From contig BCHU01000002.1 of assembly GCA_001599715.1 (NCBI GenBank), positions 868,001-932,000 of the forward strand: DNA of 64,000 nt, in the 5' to 3' direction. Below are positions 45,628 to 56,265 of the stretch, piece after piece (within the stretch, counting starts at the first letter, position 1; every line of letters begins with the position of its first letter). Both the position numbers and the translations under genes were made by a program. The notes below the pieces were generated by a model. The model was not told the origin of the DNA. It saw nothing but the letters and a program-made list of their open reading frames with translations, and ran no database searches. This DNA is from Phaeotremella fagi (lineage: Eukaryota; Basidiomycota; Tremellomycetes; Tremellales; Phaeotremellaceae).

Positions 45628-47486
45628 TCATGAAATATAAACCTTCCTCAATCTAGAGAATGAACAACTCTCCCTAGTTCTTGGACAAGTAACCACGTCG
45701 AAATTGTTTTTAGCCATTTCGATCAAAGCCTGAAAAAAGGTTAGTCTCAACATCAAACCCAAAACAAAGATGAAGGGGCATACCTTTGAAGAATAGACAT
45801 AACCGTTAGGGAATGCCATGGGTTCGTTCTGACTGTCCATAACCTCTCCACTGATTCTACAAACGATAGTTGAATTGGTATGATGACTAAGTGGAACTTC
45901 GTTCGCCAAGATTTTAAGTTGATCTGAACAAGTTGGACAATCAATGTTGCCGACTATCAATTCCGGGTGTGAATGTAAATCTTCGTTGATCGAGGATTCG
46001 ACTCCGCCGATGGGAGCTGTTAGATGATGATGCACGGATGGTGGTGAGAGTGTTATCAGTGCTGCTTCGAGGTTATGAAGGGGCGGAGCGGCTGGTAAGA
46101 GTGGTACGACGGGTTGTGAACTGTTGGTTTGACCGTTTGTTAGGGATTCTTGTTGGGGATCATCGTAGTGTACACAAGATGGTAATCTCAATGACGATAA
46201 GCCTGCAGACAACGATAGAGCTAGGAGCGATTGACTGGGTAATCCGTAGAGATTGAGAAAAGTTTCTCGGAATTGATCGCGAACTGCTAGCCATCTTGTT
46301 CGATCGTACATTTTCTATTATGACTTTAGTTCCCATCATTCATGACCAGAGGAATCACTCACCCTGTACAAAGCTACACCTGTCGTTTCTCCAAATGCTA
46401 ATAACGTCAATCCCTGCTGTAGCTCGACCATATGACTAGTTGCCCAACCAGCTAGATTCTTTCGAGAATAAGTGATAGCACCAGTCGTATCTCTTTTACG
46501 GCAAAGTTCGATAAACTCTTGTAAACGAAGTGTAAATTCCAAGTTGTTCTAGTTTGAAATGATTAACATCTCGTTTGACAGTCGCCTCTAGTCCTTTATA
46601 ACTCACCCCGGTCTTCTTCAACGTCCCTCTGTTCTCACCACACCACGCTAAAGCTTCTGTACAAGATTGTTTCTCAGTGAGCGCTTGTTCGATTTTGATG
46701 AGTTCCGCGAACAGCTTGATATCCACCAGTTGCTAAACGCAAATAGAATCAGCATGTCACTCTACGTCGATACAAAAAGTGAAGACTTACATCTAATCCT
46801 TGTTTAGACGATAAAGCTTTAGCTGAATTCATACGTCCAGTACGTAAAAGGTAATCCGTGATATATCTATCTAAAGTAACATCCCTCTCTGGGATCTCAC
46901 TAATCAACCAAAATTAGCACAAGACATCCATAAAAACAATAGCCAAACTAACCTCGTAGAAACCATTTCAACATCTTCCCCATTCTCATCATCACTCTTA
47001 TTCAATTTAGACAAGTAATCCAATCGAGCTCTCAGAGGTGAAGGTGAATTCTCAGATGGTTGTAAATCATCAAGCTAATGATTTTGTATTAGCTTAACTT
47101 AATTGTGGAGATGAAAAAAGTGGATACTGACTTTACGTTTCAATCCTCTGACTCTTTCGTTAGCTTGATCAATCTTGTTACAAGCTGTCAATCGATTTTC
47201 GGGCGTATCATTCGAATTCAATGATTTGAGAATAGTAGTTAGTGTTGTCTATTGAAACGTTCAATTCTGGATTATTCTCGTTGAGTAGGTACACTTACCT
47301 GAACAGCTGTGAAATCTTTCTCTACTTGACGTTGGGCTGTACGATGTGATCTTCTGAGTAATTCGTATGGTGTCTACAACAATATTCAGTGGGACTGTTG
47401 CGGTCAGCTTTAGTTTCACTTACTCGAATCAGTGGTTCTTCGAGAAGAAGGGAACCGTTGGGTACGGAATTTGAGGGAGGTGCCAT
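45628..47486 (-). CDS. FYV10: GID/CTLH ubiquitin ligase subunit FYV10 (GID9, MAEA homologue)
   Basis: One of the two RING-like catalytic subunits of the GID E3 ligase, which in yeast marks gluconeogenic enzymes for destruction on glucose return. Order: coiled N-terminus (TPYELLRRSHRTAQRQVEKD), LisH (DRYITDYLLRTGRMNSAKAL), CTLH (LFAELIKIEQALTEK ... ALAWCGENRGTLKK; LEFTLRLQEFIELCRK), CRA (AITYSRKNLAGW ... LALSLSAGLSSLRLPSC) and a degenerate RING (IVCRISGEVMDSQNEPMAFP ... YSSKAL ... CPRTRE). An insert of about 45 residues (SLTNGQTNSSQPVVPLLPAA) sits inside the CRA region. About 500 residues with eight or so introns. Confidence 0.88.
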
Positions 47487-47725
47487 TGTTACATAAATTC
47501 TGTTCTTCAGTGATGACAATATTACAGGTGACAGTGATGATATATGACAGATGGATGAATATGGAAATTGAAGGAAGATAGGGAAATGAGAAGCTGAGTT
47601 GAATTCCGGTTATCTATATAGTGGCGTGCCAGATGCTACAACTGCATGTCATTACAAAGTACACTACAGATTCGCTGAACTACAACAAGAAACCTATAAA
47701 CAGGTAATATCCATAGAGATACAAC

Positions 47726-48859
47726 TCAAACCCCCAAACTCCTCTGTAAATCATCCCACAAAACATCTTTCTCCTCAGTCGACAAATCCTTGAAAGCGAT
47801 CAATTCGCCGTCGTCCCCAGAAATCTTACTCCTAGGAGTTGACTTGGTGGGTGTACTCAAATTCGATCCCTGTGATTTCAAATTTGGTAGTGGATAGATT
47901 GATTGGTTGGATGAAGTGGTTTTCGCTCTTTGAGAAGTCATCGAGAGGAACGTTTGTGGTGAATGATGATATAATCTATACGTTCAAAGTGGTTTTAGTC
48001 CTCGTACAGCTGTATGAGATGAAGGGTTCGGTAGGAACGACCACTTACGACCAGATCTGTTTGTTGATAGCTTCTTGTTCGGTTATTGATTCTAGATGAC
48101 TGGTTTTGAAACTACTTTTCAGATGATGTAGGAATTGGGGAAGATGATCAATTCGAGGACTATGGTTTGGACATGTCAATTCAGAACTTCGTATTGGATG
48201 GCCAAAGTGGAACTAATACTGCACTTACCGCCAATTAGCTAGTCTACCTCCAGGATACCAGAACTTGGTTTTGGGATCGATCATCGCTAAAAGAAAACCC
48301 AGTAATTAGCTCTTTATTCAACAAGCTCCTGGTATTCCATCTATCCTAAATCCGCTTCCATCTAATAATTTGATTCGGATGTTCGTCAAATGGACTCTGA
48401 CTTACGATGAAACACTTCTGTATCGAATTTGATTAACGGTGGATTCTGGGGGAAGGTGGTTGGGAAATGAATGGTGAATTTCAATATTGAGCCTCCGTAG
48501 GGACCTAAAGTTTTGTTGATGATGTATCAATAACAGTCGAAATTTCCAAAATCAAAGGACTACGTCCGTTCAATCAATAGATGTACTGACCTCGATGAAC
48601 GAATAACACCCCATGCCAACGTAGTAAAGTGTCTTGGGAGGGTGTAACATACATCCCCAAAGGACAGTTACTGGGTGCACGTAACGAAGCACTATAAGTG
48701 ATTTGTTCAGCTAGCTCCCCCTAAGCTATCATCACTGGGACCCAGGATCGGTGCTCACTATTCCATAGCGATGTCTGCTGCTAGTAATGGTGATATATCT
48801 GGTGAAACCTCATTTTTAGATGAAGGTGTTGCGGTTCTCGGTGAACGAGGACTGAACAT
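47726..48859 (-). CDS. Inactive E2-like protein of the FTS/AKTIP type
   Basis: A ubiquitin-conjugating fold without the catalytic cysteine, as in FTS/AKTIP of the FTS-Hook-FHIP dynein adaptor complex. By-eye splicing from ATG 48857-48859: MFSPRSPRTATPSSKNEVSP, then YSASLRAPSNCPLGMYVTPS, LLRWHGVLFVHRGPYGGSIL, FTIHFPTTFPQNPPLIKFD, VFHPMIDPKTKFWYPGG, NWRPRIDHLPQFLHHLKSSF. At the usual HPN...C position there is no Cys. The tail is serine/threonine-rich and ends DVLWDDLQRSLGV. About 260 residues. The first intron (33 bases) is very short and its acceptor is the least certain. Human-type E2 variants such as UEV1 are a less likely alternative. Confidence 0.75.
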
Positions 48860-49123
48860 GGATGTTATGTGTCGACTTTTCGAGTGTTTTCCGCGATGGG
48901 TCTCTGGGTTGGTGATATCGATTCGATTCTACTTGATGAGCGTTGTTAGTTTTGAATAGGATAGAAGTGTTTGGTATGCATATAGAGAGATTAGATTCTA
49001 CCTAGAAGCTTAAGATGGTTTAATGCTCGAGCCAAACAACAAGACCACGTGATATAATATCATACCAAGAAATAAAGTTCATATATAGTTGAGGACAACT
49101 ATCGTCAAACTTCATCATATACA

Positions 49124-50342
49124 ATGATCACAAGACATAAATTATTCATAGGCATCTTACAGAAAGAGATAGGAGGAGCAAGATGTAGCTGTAGGGATAC
49201 ATCAACCTGGATGAAATTGACAAATCAAATACAAATACGCCATTCAACCGCTCAATCAGGTCCTTCAACTTCACCTCGGCCTTCTTCCTCCTCCTCCAAT
49301 TTCAGAACCTTCAGACCGAAATATTCTGGTAGAACTTTCAATAGATCCTCAATATACATCGATATAAGGAGAGCTTCGAGTACTCCTAAAAATGGGATTC
49401 CAACTGTACCAAGCAGTGATAACCAAAATGAAGATGTAAGTTGTAACACTATTCTTGAGAGATCTACCGAATTGACCGATCTCTCCTAAGTCACCAACAC
49501 CTAATTCCAAACCTGAAGTAGACCTTCATGAATCACCGTATACAATACCCAACGCAATGACGATAGCTCGAATAGCGGCCTGTCCATTTCTTGGCTATAC
49601 AATAGTTCAAGGCCAATTCGAGTTAGCAACTGGGATACTGGTAGTAGCAGGGTTCAGTGATTGGGTGAGATTTCTATATCGATTTTATTCGTATGGTTCT
49701 GATAATACACTCAAGCTTGATGGTTATTTGGCAAGGAAATGGAATCAAAGAACTGTTTTAGGTTCTATACTCGATCCCATGGCTGATAAGACTTTGATGA
49801 CGACTTTGGTTGGGACGTTAGCTTGGTCAGGTTTATTACCTGGTGAGTTGAGACGATAAATGGGTATTCATAGCTTATCACGCTACCTCCAACAGTCCCG
49901 CTTGCAATTCTCATTTTTGGACGGGACTTTGCCCTCTCAATGTCTGCTTTCTATTTTCGTTTCATTTCACTACCCAAACCTGTAAGATAGAAATGAATTT
50001 CACACTCAACAATCAGTCAAACTGACGAACTTAGCGAACTCTCAAGCGATATTTCGATCCATCGATGCCATCAGCTGAAGTGAAACCCACCCAAATTAGT
50101 AAAGTGAGTTGTGGTAGATTAAGTTGACACCTTCTTGAGAGCTAATCGATCTCCACGCATAGATCAACACAGCCTTGCAATTACTTTTAATGGGTGCAAC
50201 GACGATTTCACCTCTTCTTGGATTTTCTGTCGCAGCTCCGTTACAAGCTTTGCAATGGACTGTTGCTGGGACAACGATCTGGAGTGGGTTCAGCTACATT
50301 GGTCGATCGGGAGTCAAAATTTTGAAGCAACCTGGAAAATGA
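49124..50342 (+). CDS. CRD1: Mitochondrial cardiolipin synthase (CDP-alcohol phosphotransferase family)
   Basis: Joins CDP-diacylglycerol and phosphatidylglycerol to make cardiolipin in the inner mitochondrial membrane. A long basic, serine-rich presequence precedes YTIPNAMTIARIAACPFLGY. The family signature D-G-x2-A-R...G-x3-D-x3-D is complete after removing the intron 49663-49712: SDW, then LDGYLARKWNQRTVLGSILD and PMADK. Membrane segments follow (LMTTLVGTLAWSGLLP, VPLAILIFGRDFALSMSAFY), then a late helix ALQLLLMGATTISPLLGFSV and an end SGVKILKQPGK. About 310 residues. Five exons. Confidence 0.9.
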
Positions 50343-50401
50343 ACGGGAAACATTTCGGATACTGTACATAATGCTTATAACATCAACTAGCATCAGAACC
50401 A

Positions 50402-51370
50402 TCACTTCTTAGCTGCAGCGAGATTCAATGTCATCCAGCCTTGAAGAGCTTTAACATCTCCACCCACACCAATCATATCATATCTTCCCTTAATTGCACT
50501 GGCTTTCTCACCATCCGGACACAAAATCCCAACGCAAACATTATTCCTTCTAGCTGATTCCTGTATTTTATCGAGAGCCGCCAAAAATGGTTCCTCGTTG
50601 TAGTTCGCAGGTGCATAACCAAGAATAGACATTGATAAATCATTTGGACCGATGAAGATCAAGTCTACATTGAAGGGGGGGTGGTTAGCTCGGGCTGCCG
50701 CCCTCGCGTTATTGAAGAATGATACATACCGACACCGGGAACTTGACAAATTTCATCAACGTTGTTTAATCCTTCTACAGTTTCGATCTGAATTATCGTC
50801 AACAGAGTATCATTAGCTACTTTTAGATATTGAGCCGTTGTCAAACCAGAGGCTGCAGCTGAGAATGGGGAACCTTGACCACGAATACCTTGGGGTGGGA
50901 ATTTGGACGCATAGACTACTTGACGAGCTTGATCCGCGGTGTTGACCATTGGAACCATGATACCACTGGTCATCAGTCATACCCTATTTGACATTTCACT
51001 CACTGAGCACCAGTATCAAGAGCACGTTTAATTAATGTAGGATCAGTACCTCTGATTCTAACTATCGGTGAGACACCCAATGAAGCTATGGCATTGACTG
51101 AATCGTGCATGTCGTTGTCATCTATATTACCTATACATTAGGCTCTGTCAGACCAAGAATTCTTACCATGCTCGCAATCAACGATTATGAACTTGAAAAA
51201 TTCGTTAGCTGTCGTCGTCTTAGCAATGTGATTCCCGAACTCACGTCCCATCCAATTTGAGCTACGACTCGTGCAGTCCAGGCTGTTGCCAGCATCAAAA
51301 ATGGTCCAAAGGAGGGTTTACCATCTTTCAGATTTTGACGTAGAGGATGTTTTGGTATGATTGAAGTCAT
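50402..51370 (-). CDS. HpcH/HpaI-family aldolase (class II pyruvate aldolase)
   Basis: Cleaves a 2-oxo-4-hydroxy acid to pyruvate (or oxaloacetate) plus an aldehyde; bacterial relatives act on 2-keto-3-deoxy sugar acids and on 4-hydroxy-2-oxoheptanedioate. Motifs: VDCEHG followed after an intron by NIDD, PIVRIRGTDPTLIKRALD, GIMVPMVNTADQAR, GIRGQGSP, IIQIETVEGLNN with the metal Glu, and IFIGPNDLSMSILG with the metal Asp. About 270 residues, the family norm. Four introns. A CGGAGGCTCCG site lies about 108 bases upstream of its ATG. First gene of the catabolic cluster; it would release the central-metabolism product of the pathway. Confidence 0.9.
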
Positions 51371-51477
51371 GATTTGTTCTAAATTGCTATTAATAATGAT
51401 AAATTCAAGTTCTTAAGTCACAAACTATGTATTACATGAAATGAGTGTACAGAGGTATTACTGGAGTGCCACATACT

Positions 51478-51488
51478 CGGAGGCTCCG
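51478..51488. promoter_or_regulatory. CGG-N5-CCG site, cluster regulator candidate 1
   Basis: CGGAGGCTCCG, just after the regulator's stop and about 108 bases upstream of the aldolase ATG. Inverted CGG half-sites are the usual target of Zn2Cys6 dimers. The same 11-mer occurs, on the other strand, at 56127-56137. Confidence 0.6.
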
Positions 51489-51493
51489 AAAGT

Positions 51494-53812
51494 CTACATC
51501 TGACCATTATTCCCTTCCATCGACTGGAGTGCCAAAGTGACAGCGCGTTCCCACTCCAAATCCGACATATCACCAAGTGGATGCAGCAAGAAACTATCAA
51601 GTGGATTCATTGTACCTAGATCCAATTCCTCGGTGAACATTCCGTTCGTAGGAGCGGAACCGATATCAAATTCAGGGAATGGATTCCACTGAGTTGACCT
51701 CATCGTATCTTGATTCATGGGTGGATCCCTTCTTGGTGATGTAGGAGCCGATGGTCTAGTGGCTCTGGCATGAGCTAGATGTCTAATTATACGTTCTGCG
51801 ACGCTTTCAAAAGCATTGCGGATTCCTAGAGTCCCCACGGTTGTGGCTGTTAAAGATAGATCAGAAGTAGGACCATTTACTATGTTCCACACCTTGACTT
51901 ACCTGCTAAACCCTCCATTACTGATGTACAAACTTGAACATCAAGTAAAGCGTCTACTAAAGATGGAACTAAACTCCAACCACTTTGTTGGGCTTGCCAT
52001 ATAGATCCAAGATATGTTACACCTGCCATGAAGAGGTGATGCATCGCAAGCCATTCTATCACCAATCAGCTTCAGTCTCTTGTTTAGACTCACGATAATT
52101 GATTTTTCCGTTACGATACATGTCTTTATAAATTCTCATGGTAGCGGTAGAAGATTCCAAAGCTTTGACTAAAGCTTCTCTCCCCGGCGTTGGATTTCCA
52201 GGAGCAGGTCGATAAAGTAACGTGCTGGTAAGATGGAAATTCAAATTTAACCATTCAGAACTAGCGAAACCTGTAGGTGTTGGAAATTCATTGGCCCAAT
52301 TTTGTAAACGATTTTCAATATTTTGATACCAACTCAAATCAGGGGCTGGAGATTGTATGGATGAATACAGGCGTTGTTGAATTTCAGATTGCAAGCGCCT
52401 GATTCTGAAATGATGAAGAGCTGTTGCCTTGAATGGTGAGACTTCACCTTTAAGAATCCCAGTTGGTGAGATCAAATTATCGTCACAAGCAGATGGAAAC
52501 TAATACACAGTTAGTACGCTGTAAGATTCGCAACTCACCTCTGCACTTATCCAATCATCTGGGATACTCGGAGGTCGTCCTAGGGCTATACAAAGATTTC
52601 GATCGATACAGTAGGCACTGAGATTGTGAATAGAAGATTTCTATAAGCACTTACCACCAGAATAATCTTCTACCTAGATCTAAATCTAACATTGATCCAT
52701 TTCTCCGTACTGAGGGATGTTGTTCATGGTGAAGCCCTAGATCTACGGCTACTCTGACCGCTGCTCCGGATAACTCCCATACGCCTTTGAATTAGCTGCA
52801 ACTCCTCTTAAGAACTCACTTCCTGCATCTGGATTATACAGTACGTATTGCAGATGAAGCAGTAGTATCTGTAGCTTCACCAATCCACCAACGTGTAGTG
52901 CTTCGGTTAGATATTTTTGAGCAGAAGTCCAAAAGACTGAAATTAGTTTGAACACGTTTGTCATCTCTCACCAGCTGCCTGAGGTTTAACATCTCGATAC
53001 ATTGCATCCTTTGTCATAGAGGTAGCAGCTACAGCATATACCACTTTAAATTTTGTCAGTCAGACTCCAGATCCTCTTACTCACAAAGCACAACACAAGC
53101 CTCGACAGCTGAAGCCTGTTCCTGACGATATCTCAAAGTTTCAATATAACCTTCCAAAGTTGGAAAATGCATAATGGGGAAAGTAGCGTTAGTGTATCTT
53201 CGAAAATGCTGAAGAAGCAGAGAAGCTTGTGAAGTTGAAGGTATGATAGTCAAATCGATAGAGATTGGAGTTTGAGGTTGATCGAGTCGCCCAGATGGTT
53301 GAGCTAAGATCGGTACTAAATCCAAACCAGTTGTTATTTTCTCTAAGAGTTGATCATTCGATGGTATCTGAGGTTGATTCCTGTCGCTCACACCTAAGAA
53401 CTGTAATGGGGAACGATCATGGTGTCTTGTCGTTGTCGTGACCTGTCGCACTGGTGATTCACTTCGGTTTCTTTGGGTCGAGGAACTATCTCTTCGGCGT
53501 GTAGTTGACGTTTCTGCGATCTCCATTTCCAATGACTTCACTTTATCTTCCAGTGATTGTACGTAGCTTGGACGTCAGACATGCTATAGATATGTAGTTA
53601 CCTTGATTTGATTGGTGGAGCTGAATATTCGCATGGTAGTTTCTTCTTGATACATAGCGAGCATTGGGGACGTTCACCCGTACACTTTTAGAATCAGTTG
53701 GTCGTTGAATCACTATTCAACTCACCTTTGTCTTTCGTGACCGACAACGTTCACAGGCTGATCGAGGTGCTGCACGAGGATTCGAAGCTTCTGGTATCTC
53801 ATTGAAAAACAT
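51494..53812 (-). CDS. Zn2Cys6 transcription factor of the catabolic cluster
   Basis: Probably the pathway-specific regulator of its neighbours. The zinc cluster is intact across a phase-0 intron: SACERCRSRKTK then CTGERPQCSLCIKKKLPC, giving C-x2-C-x6-C-x6-C-x2-C-x7-C. A linker and coiled coil follow (YVQSLEDKVKSLEMEI), then a Ser/Arg-rich stretch and the fungal regulatory middle homology region (FRRYTNATFPIMHFPTLEGY ... EACVVLC ... WLNLNFHLTSTLLYRPAP). An acidic end has NPLDSFLLHPLGDMSDLEWE. About 650 residues with eight or more introns. Only 73 bases separate its start from the amidohydrolase start, and the gap holds CGGAGGCCCG, so autoregulation is likely. Confidence 0.88.
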
Positions 53813-53849
53813 GTTGATACGTGAAAAAGAAAGAAGATACTAATTCAAT

Positions 53850-53859
53850 CGGAGGCCCG
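53850..53859. promoter_or_regulatory. CGG-N4-CCG site, cluster regulator candidate 2
   Basis: CGGAGGCCCG in the 73-base divergent promoter between the regulator and the amidohydrolase. An identical 10-mer lies at 56164-56173. Confidence 0.6.
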
Positions 53860-53885
53860 GGGCGCTTCTAGGATCCTGAATCCGG

Positions 53886-54803
53886 ATGGATACTGCTCTA
53901 AGTGCGTATATAGCATCGCCATTCCAACAATTTCACTCACCAACCATGTCTCGTTTTTTACCACAAAAAAGTTGGGATACACATTGCCATGTTTTTGACC
54001 CGGTCAAACACCCCTACATTCCTGATACACCTTACGCACCACCCTTGAGAGATGTCGCTCAACTCACGAATTCGGTTCCCACAAATAATTACGTTTTGGT
54101 AATGTCAGTTCCGGAAGGTGTGGATACTACCCAAACACTTGAAGCTATAAAAGAGCTTAATGAGAAAGGCCGTCAAGCCCGTGGAACAGTGGTTCTGGAT
54201 ATAAATCAAACTTCCGATGAAGAATTGAAACGCCTTCACTCGAATGGTATTAGATCTATTCGAATTCACCTTGTCAGGGTTCGGATGACAATCGGCGATG
54301 GTATCGATTCCTTGATCCAATACTTCCAAATGGTTGCATCTCGTGTGACCTCCTTAGGATGGAGTATAGATGCTCAACTCTCTCTTGACACCTGGGCAGA
54401 AATTTCACCGGTACTTCTAAATCTTCATCAACAATATGGTACTCATTTCGTCGCCGATCATTTATTCTGCGCAACACCTTCCGATTACAATTCAGAAAAT
54501 TTTAATAAAGTCACATCTTTGGTAAAAGAAGGGATTCTCTACGTTAAAATCTCAGGTTTGGATCGATATAGCGGTTCGACTGGTGCAGAGGGTTTGAAAG
54601 ACATTGTACAAGGTCTCTTTAGAACCAATCGTGAACGAATTTTATATGGTTCTGATTGGCCTCATGTCATCATGGCCGCAGGTGCTGGATGCTCTGAAGT
54701 GGATCTAGAGAATCATTTATCACTTTTGCACAGTTGGACTGACGGGGATGATGAAACTTGGGAAAATTTGATGAAGAACAACGCTGCTAGATTGTATGCA
54801 TGA
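53886..54803 (+). CDS. Amidohydrolase_2/COG3618 lactonase (2-pyrone-4,6-dicarboxylate hydrolase-like)
   Basis: A TIM-barrel hydrolase of the group that includes PDC hydrolase (LigI), L-fuconolactonase and galactarolactone isomerase. It would open a lactone ring in the cluster's pathway. An uninterrupted single exon, unusual here, of 305 codons from ATG 53886; the second ATG at 53947 (MSRFLPQKSWDTHCHVFDP) is an equally good start and nearer the family N-terminus. Motifs: WDTHCHVFDPVKHPYIPD with the HxH pair, LDINQTSDEELKRLHSNGIR, IRIHLVR, the barrel strand HFVADHLF, YVKISGLDRYS and ILYGSDWPHV with the conserved Asp. Exact substrate not determinable. Confidence 0.87.
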   Translation: MDTALSAYIASPFQQFHSPTMSRFLPQKSWDTHCHVFDPVKHPYIPDTPYAPPLRDVAQLTNSVPTNNYVLVMSVPEGVDTTQTLEAIKELNEKGRQARGTVVLDINQTSDEELKRLHSNGIRSIRIHLVRVRMTIGDGIDSLIQYFQMVASRVTSLGWSIDAQLSLDTWAEISPVLLNLHQQYGTHFVADHLFCATPSDYNSENFNKVTSLVKEGILYVKISGLDRYSGSTGAEGLKDIVQGLFRTNRERILYGSDWPHVIMAAGAGCSEVDLENHLSLLHSWTDGDDETWENLMKNNAARLYA

Positions 54804-54914
54804 TTTTCAGATTGTACTGTAACTCCGTTGACACCAATGTGACATGATGCAAGTACGGAATCTTTCTGATCTGTTTTGTGCAAGAATAAGGAACACATCA
54901 TGCATATAATGAGC

Positions 54915-56049
54915 TTAACAGACCCGATCTCGCATCTCCTTACCTTCAAAAGCCTCAACGAGATGTTCAACCATAGCTCTACATGTATCTTGCTGCGCTG
55001 ATTCGGTAGCAGCTCCAATATGAGGACTGATCTGTCAGTGATATTCAAAGAATTGCCACTCACGTGAGGACTACATTATCTAAAGCACAAAATCCTTCGT
55101 ATTTTTGAAGACTAGGTGGTTCATGTACAAAAGCGTCGAGACCTGCACCGAAAATTCCTTTGTTTTTCAGAGTGACATAAAGATCGTCTTCATTTATGAC
55201 CCCACCTCTCGCGGTGTTGATCAAGATGGATGATGGTTTCATCAGCTTCAGTTGAGGAGCTGCAATAAGATCCTTTGTTCCCTTTGTCAAAGGAACGTGA
55301 ATGGTAACGATGTCTGAATTGATCATAACATCGTCAATCGTGTTGATGATCTTCAATTGTGTTTCCGGAATCGTGCTTTCCCAGGTATCTCTGTTACCAA
55401 GATAAGGATCGTAAAGTAGGATTTCTCCTTCGAATGCTCTGTTGAACATTTTCGCAACCAGCAAACCGATATTTCCACCACCAATCACTCCAAGAGTCTT
55501 GCCATGGAGTGTCTACGATATTTATTAGTTGGACCTTTGATTGGACTTTACCTGGCCTGACCATCCATCCAGCTTAGTAACTGCGAGACCGTTTCTAATT
55601 CTTCTGTCGATCGTGGTTACAAGACGAGCAACACTATTGGAATCAGGTACCATCAAAGAACACGGTTTCGAAGGAACCTACTCCATCATCAGAGAAATTG
55701 CAAGTTCCGCCACAGCAGTTGCCTACGAACAATTAGTCGAAAACTAAGTTTAACCACTCACATTGACACCAGGAGTATTCATCAAAGGTAAACCATGTTT
55801 TTTCAAGGCTTCCAAATCAAAGTTATCAACACCAACACCTTGTTTTGAGATGTATTTAAGTTTATTTTGAGCAAGCACCTCAATATCTTCAGCTTTAACT
55901 TCTGCGTTTCTTGCCATTAACCCTTCAGCCTCTTCACGCCAATTGTCGAAATTAGGGTCGCCAGGCAACGTTAAGTCGAACTGACTTCTCGCCAAGGTGA
56001 GAGCCTCAGAGTGCAATGGTTCGAGTGAGAATACCTTTGGTTTGGACAT
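54915..56049 (-). CDS. D-2-hydroxyacid dehydrogenase (SerA/GyaR-like)
   Basis: An NAD(P)-dependent reductase/oxidase of D-2-hydroxy acids. The substrate half begins MSKPKVFSLEPLHSEALTLA, then KYISKQGVGVDNFDLEAL and LMNTPGVN. After introns come ATAVAELAISLMM and DVARLVTTIDRRIRNG. The Rossmann motif GKTLGVIGGGNIGLLVAKMF is complete. Catalytic residues: Arg in INTARGGVINEDDL, the Glu region (DAFVHEPPS) and His in NVVLTPHIGAATESA (across a 37-base intron at about 55033-55069). About 335 residues ending MRDRVC. An upstream in-frame ATG at 56088 would add 13 unlikely residues. Divergent from the transporter, 216 bases apart. Confidence 0.9.
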
Positions 56050-56126
56050 TTTGTAGATTGATTGTTGGACGGAGAGACATTCAGGCATTTCTCTTTAGGC
56101 ATTTGACAATGTTCTATTCACAATAT

Positions 56127-56137
56127 CGGAGCCTCCG
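56127..56137. promoter_or_regulatory. CGG-N5-CCG site, cluster regulator candidate 3
   Basis: CGGAGCCTCCG, the reverse complement of the 11-mer at 51478. It lies 78 bases upstream of the dehydrogenase and 129 upstream of the transporter. Confidence 0.6.
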
Positions 56138-56163
56138 AAGCATGGAGAACAATTCGGACGCCA

Positions 56164-56173
56164 CGGAGGCCCG
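56164..56173. promoter_or_regulatory. CGG-N4-CCG site, cluster regulator candidate 4
   Basis: CGGAGGCCCG, identical to the site at 53850, in the same divergent promoter as candidate 3. A TATATAT box follows near 56220. Confidence 0.6.
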
Positions 56174-56265
56174 ACAAAACCTATTGTCATGCGCCTTTAG
56201 ATACCGTTCCTCCACGGGGCATATATATTTGTTCCATTTTCTCTTTTGTTACCCCATATCTCAGC

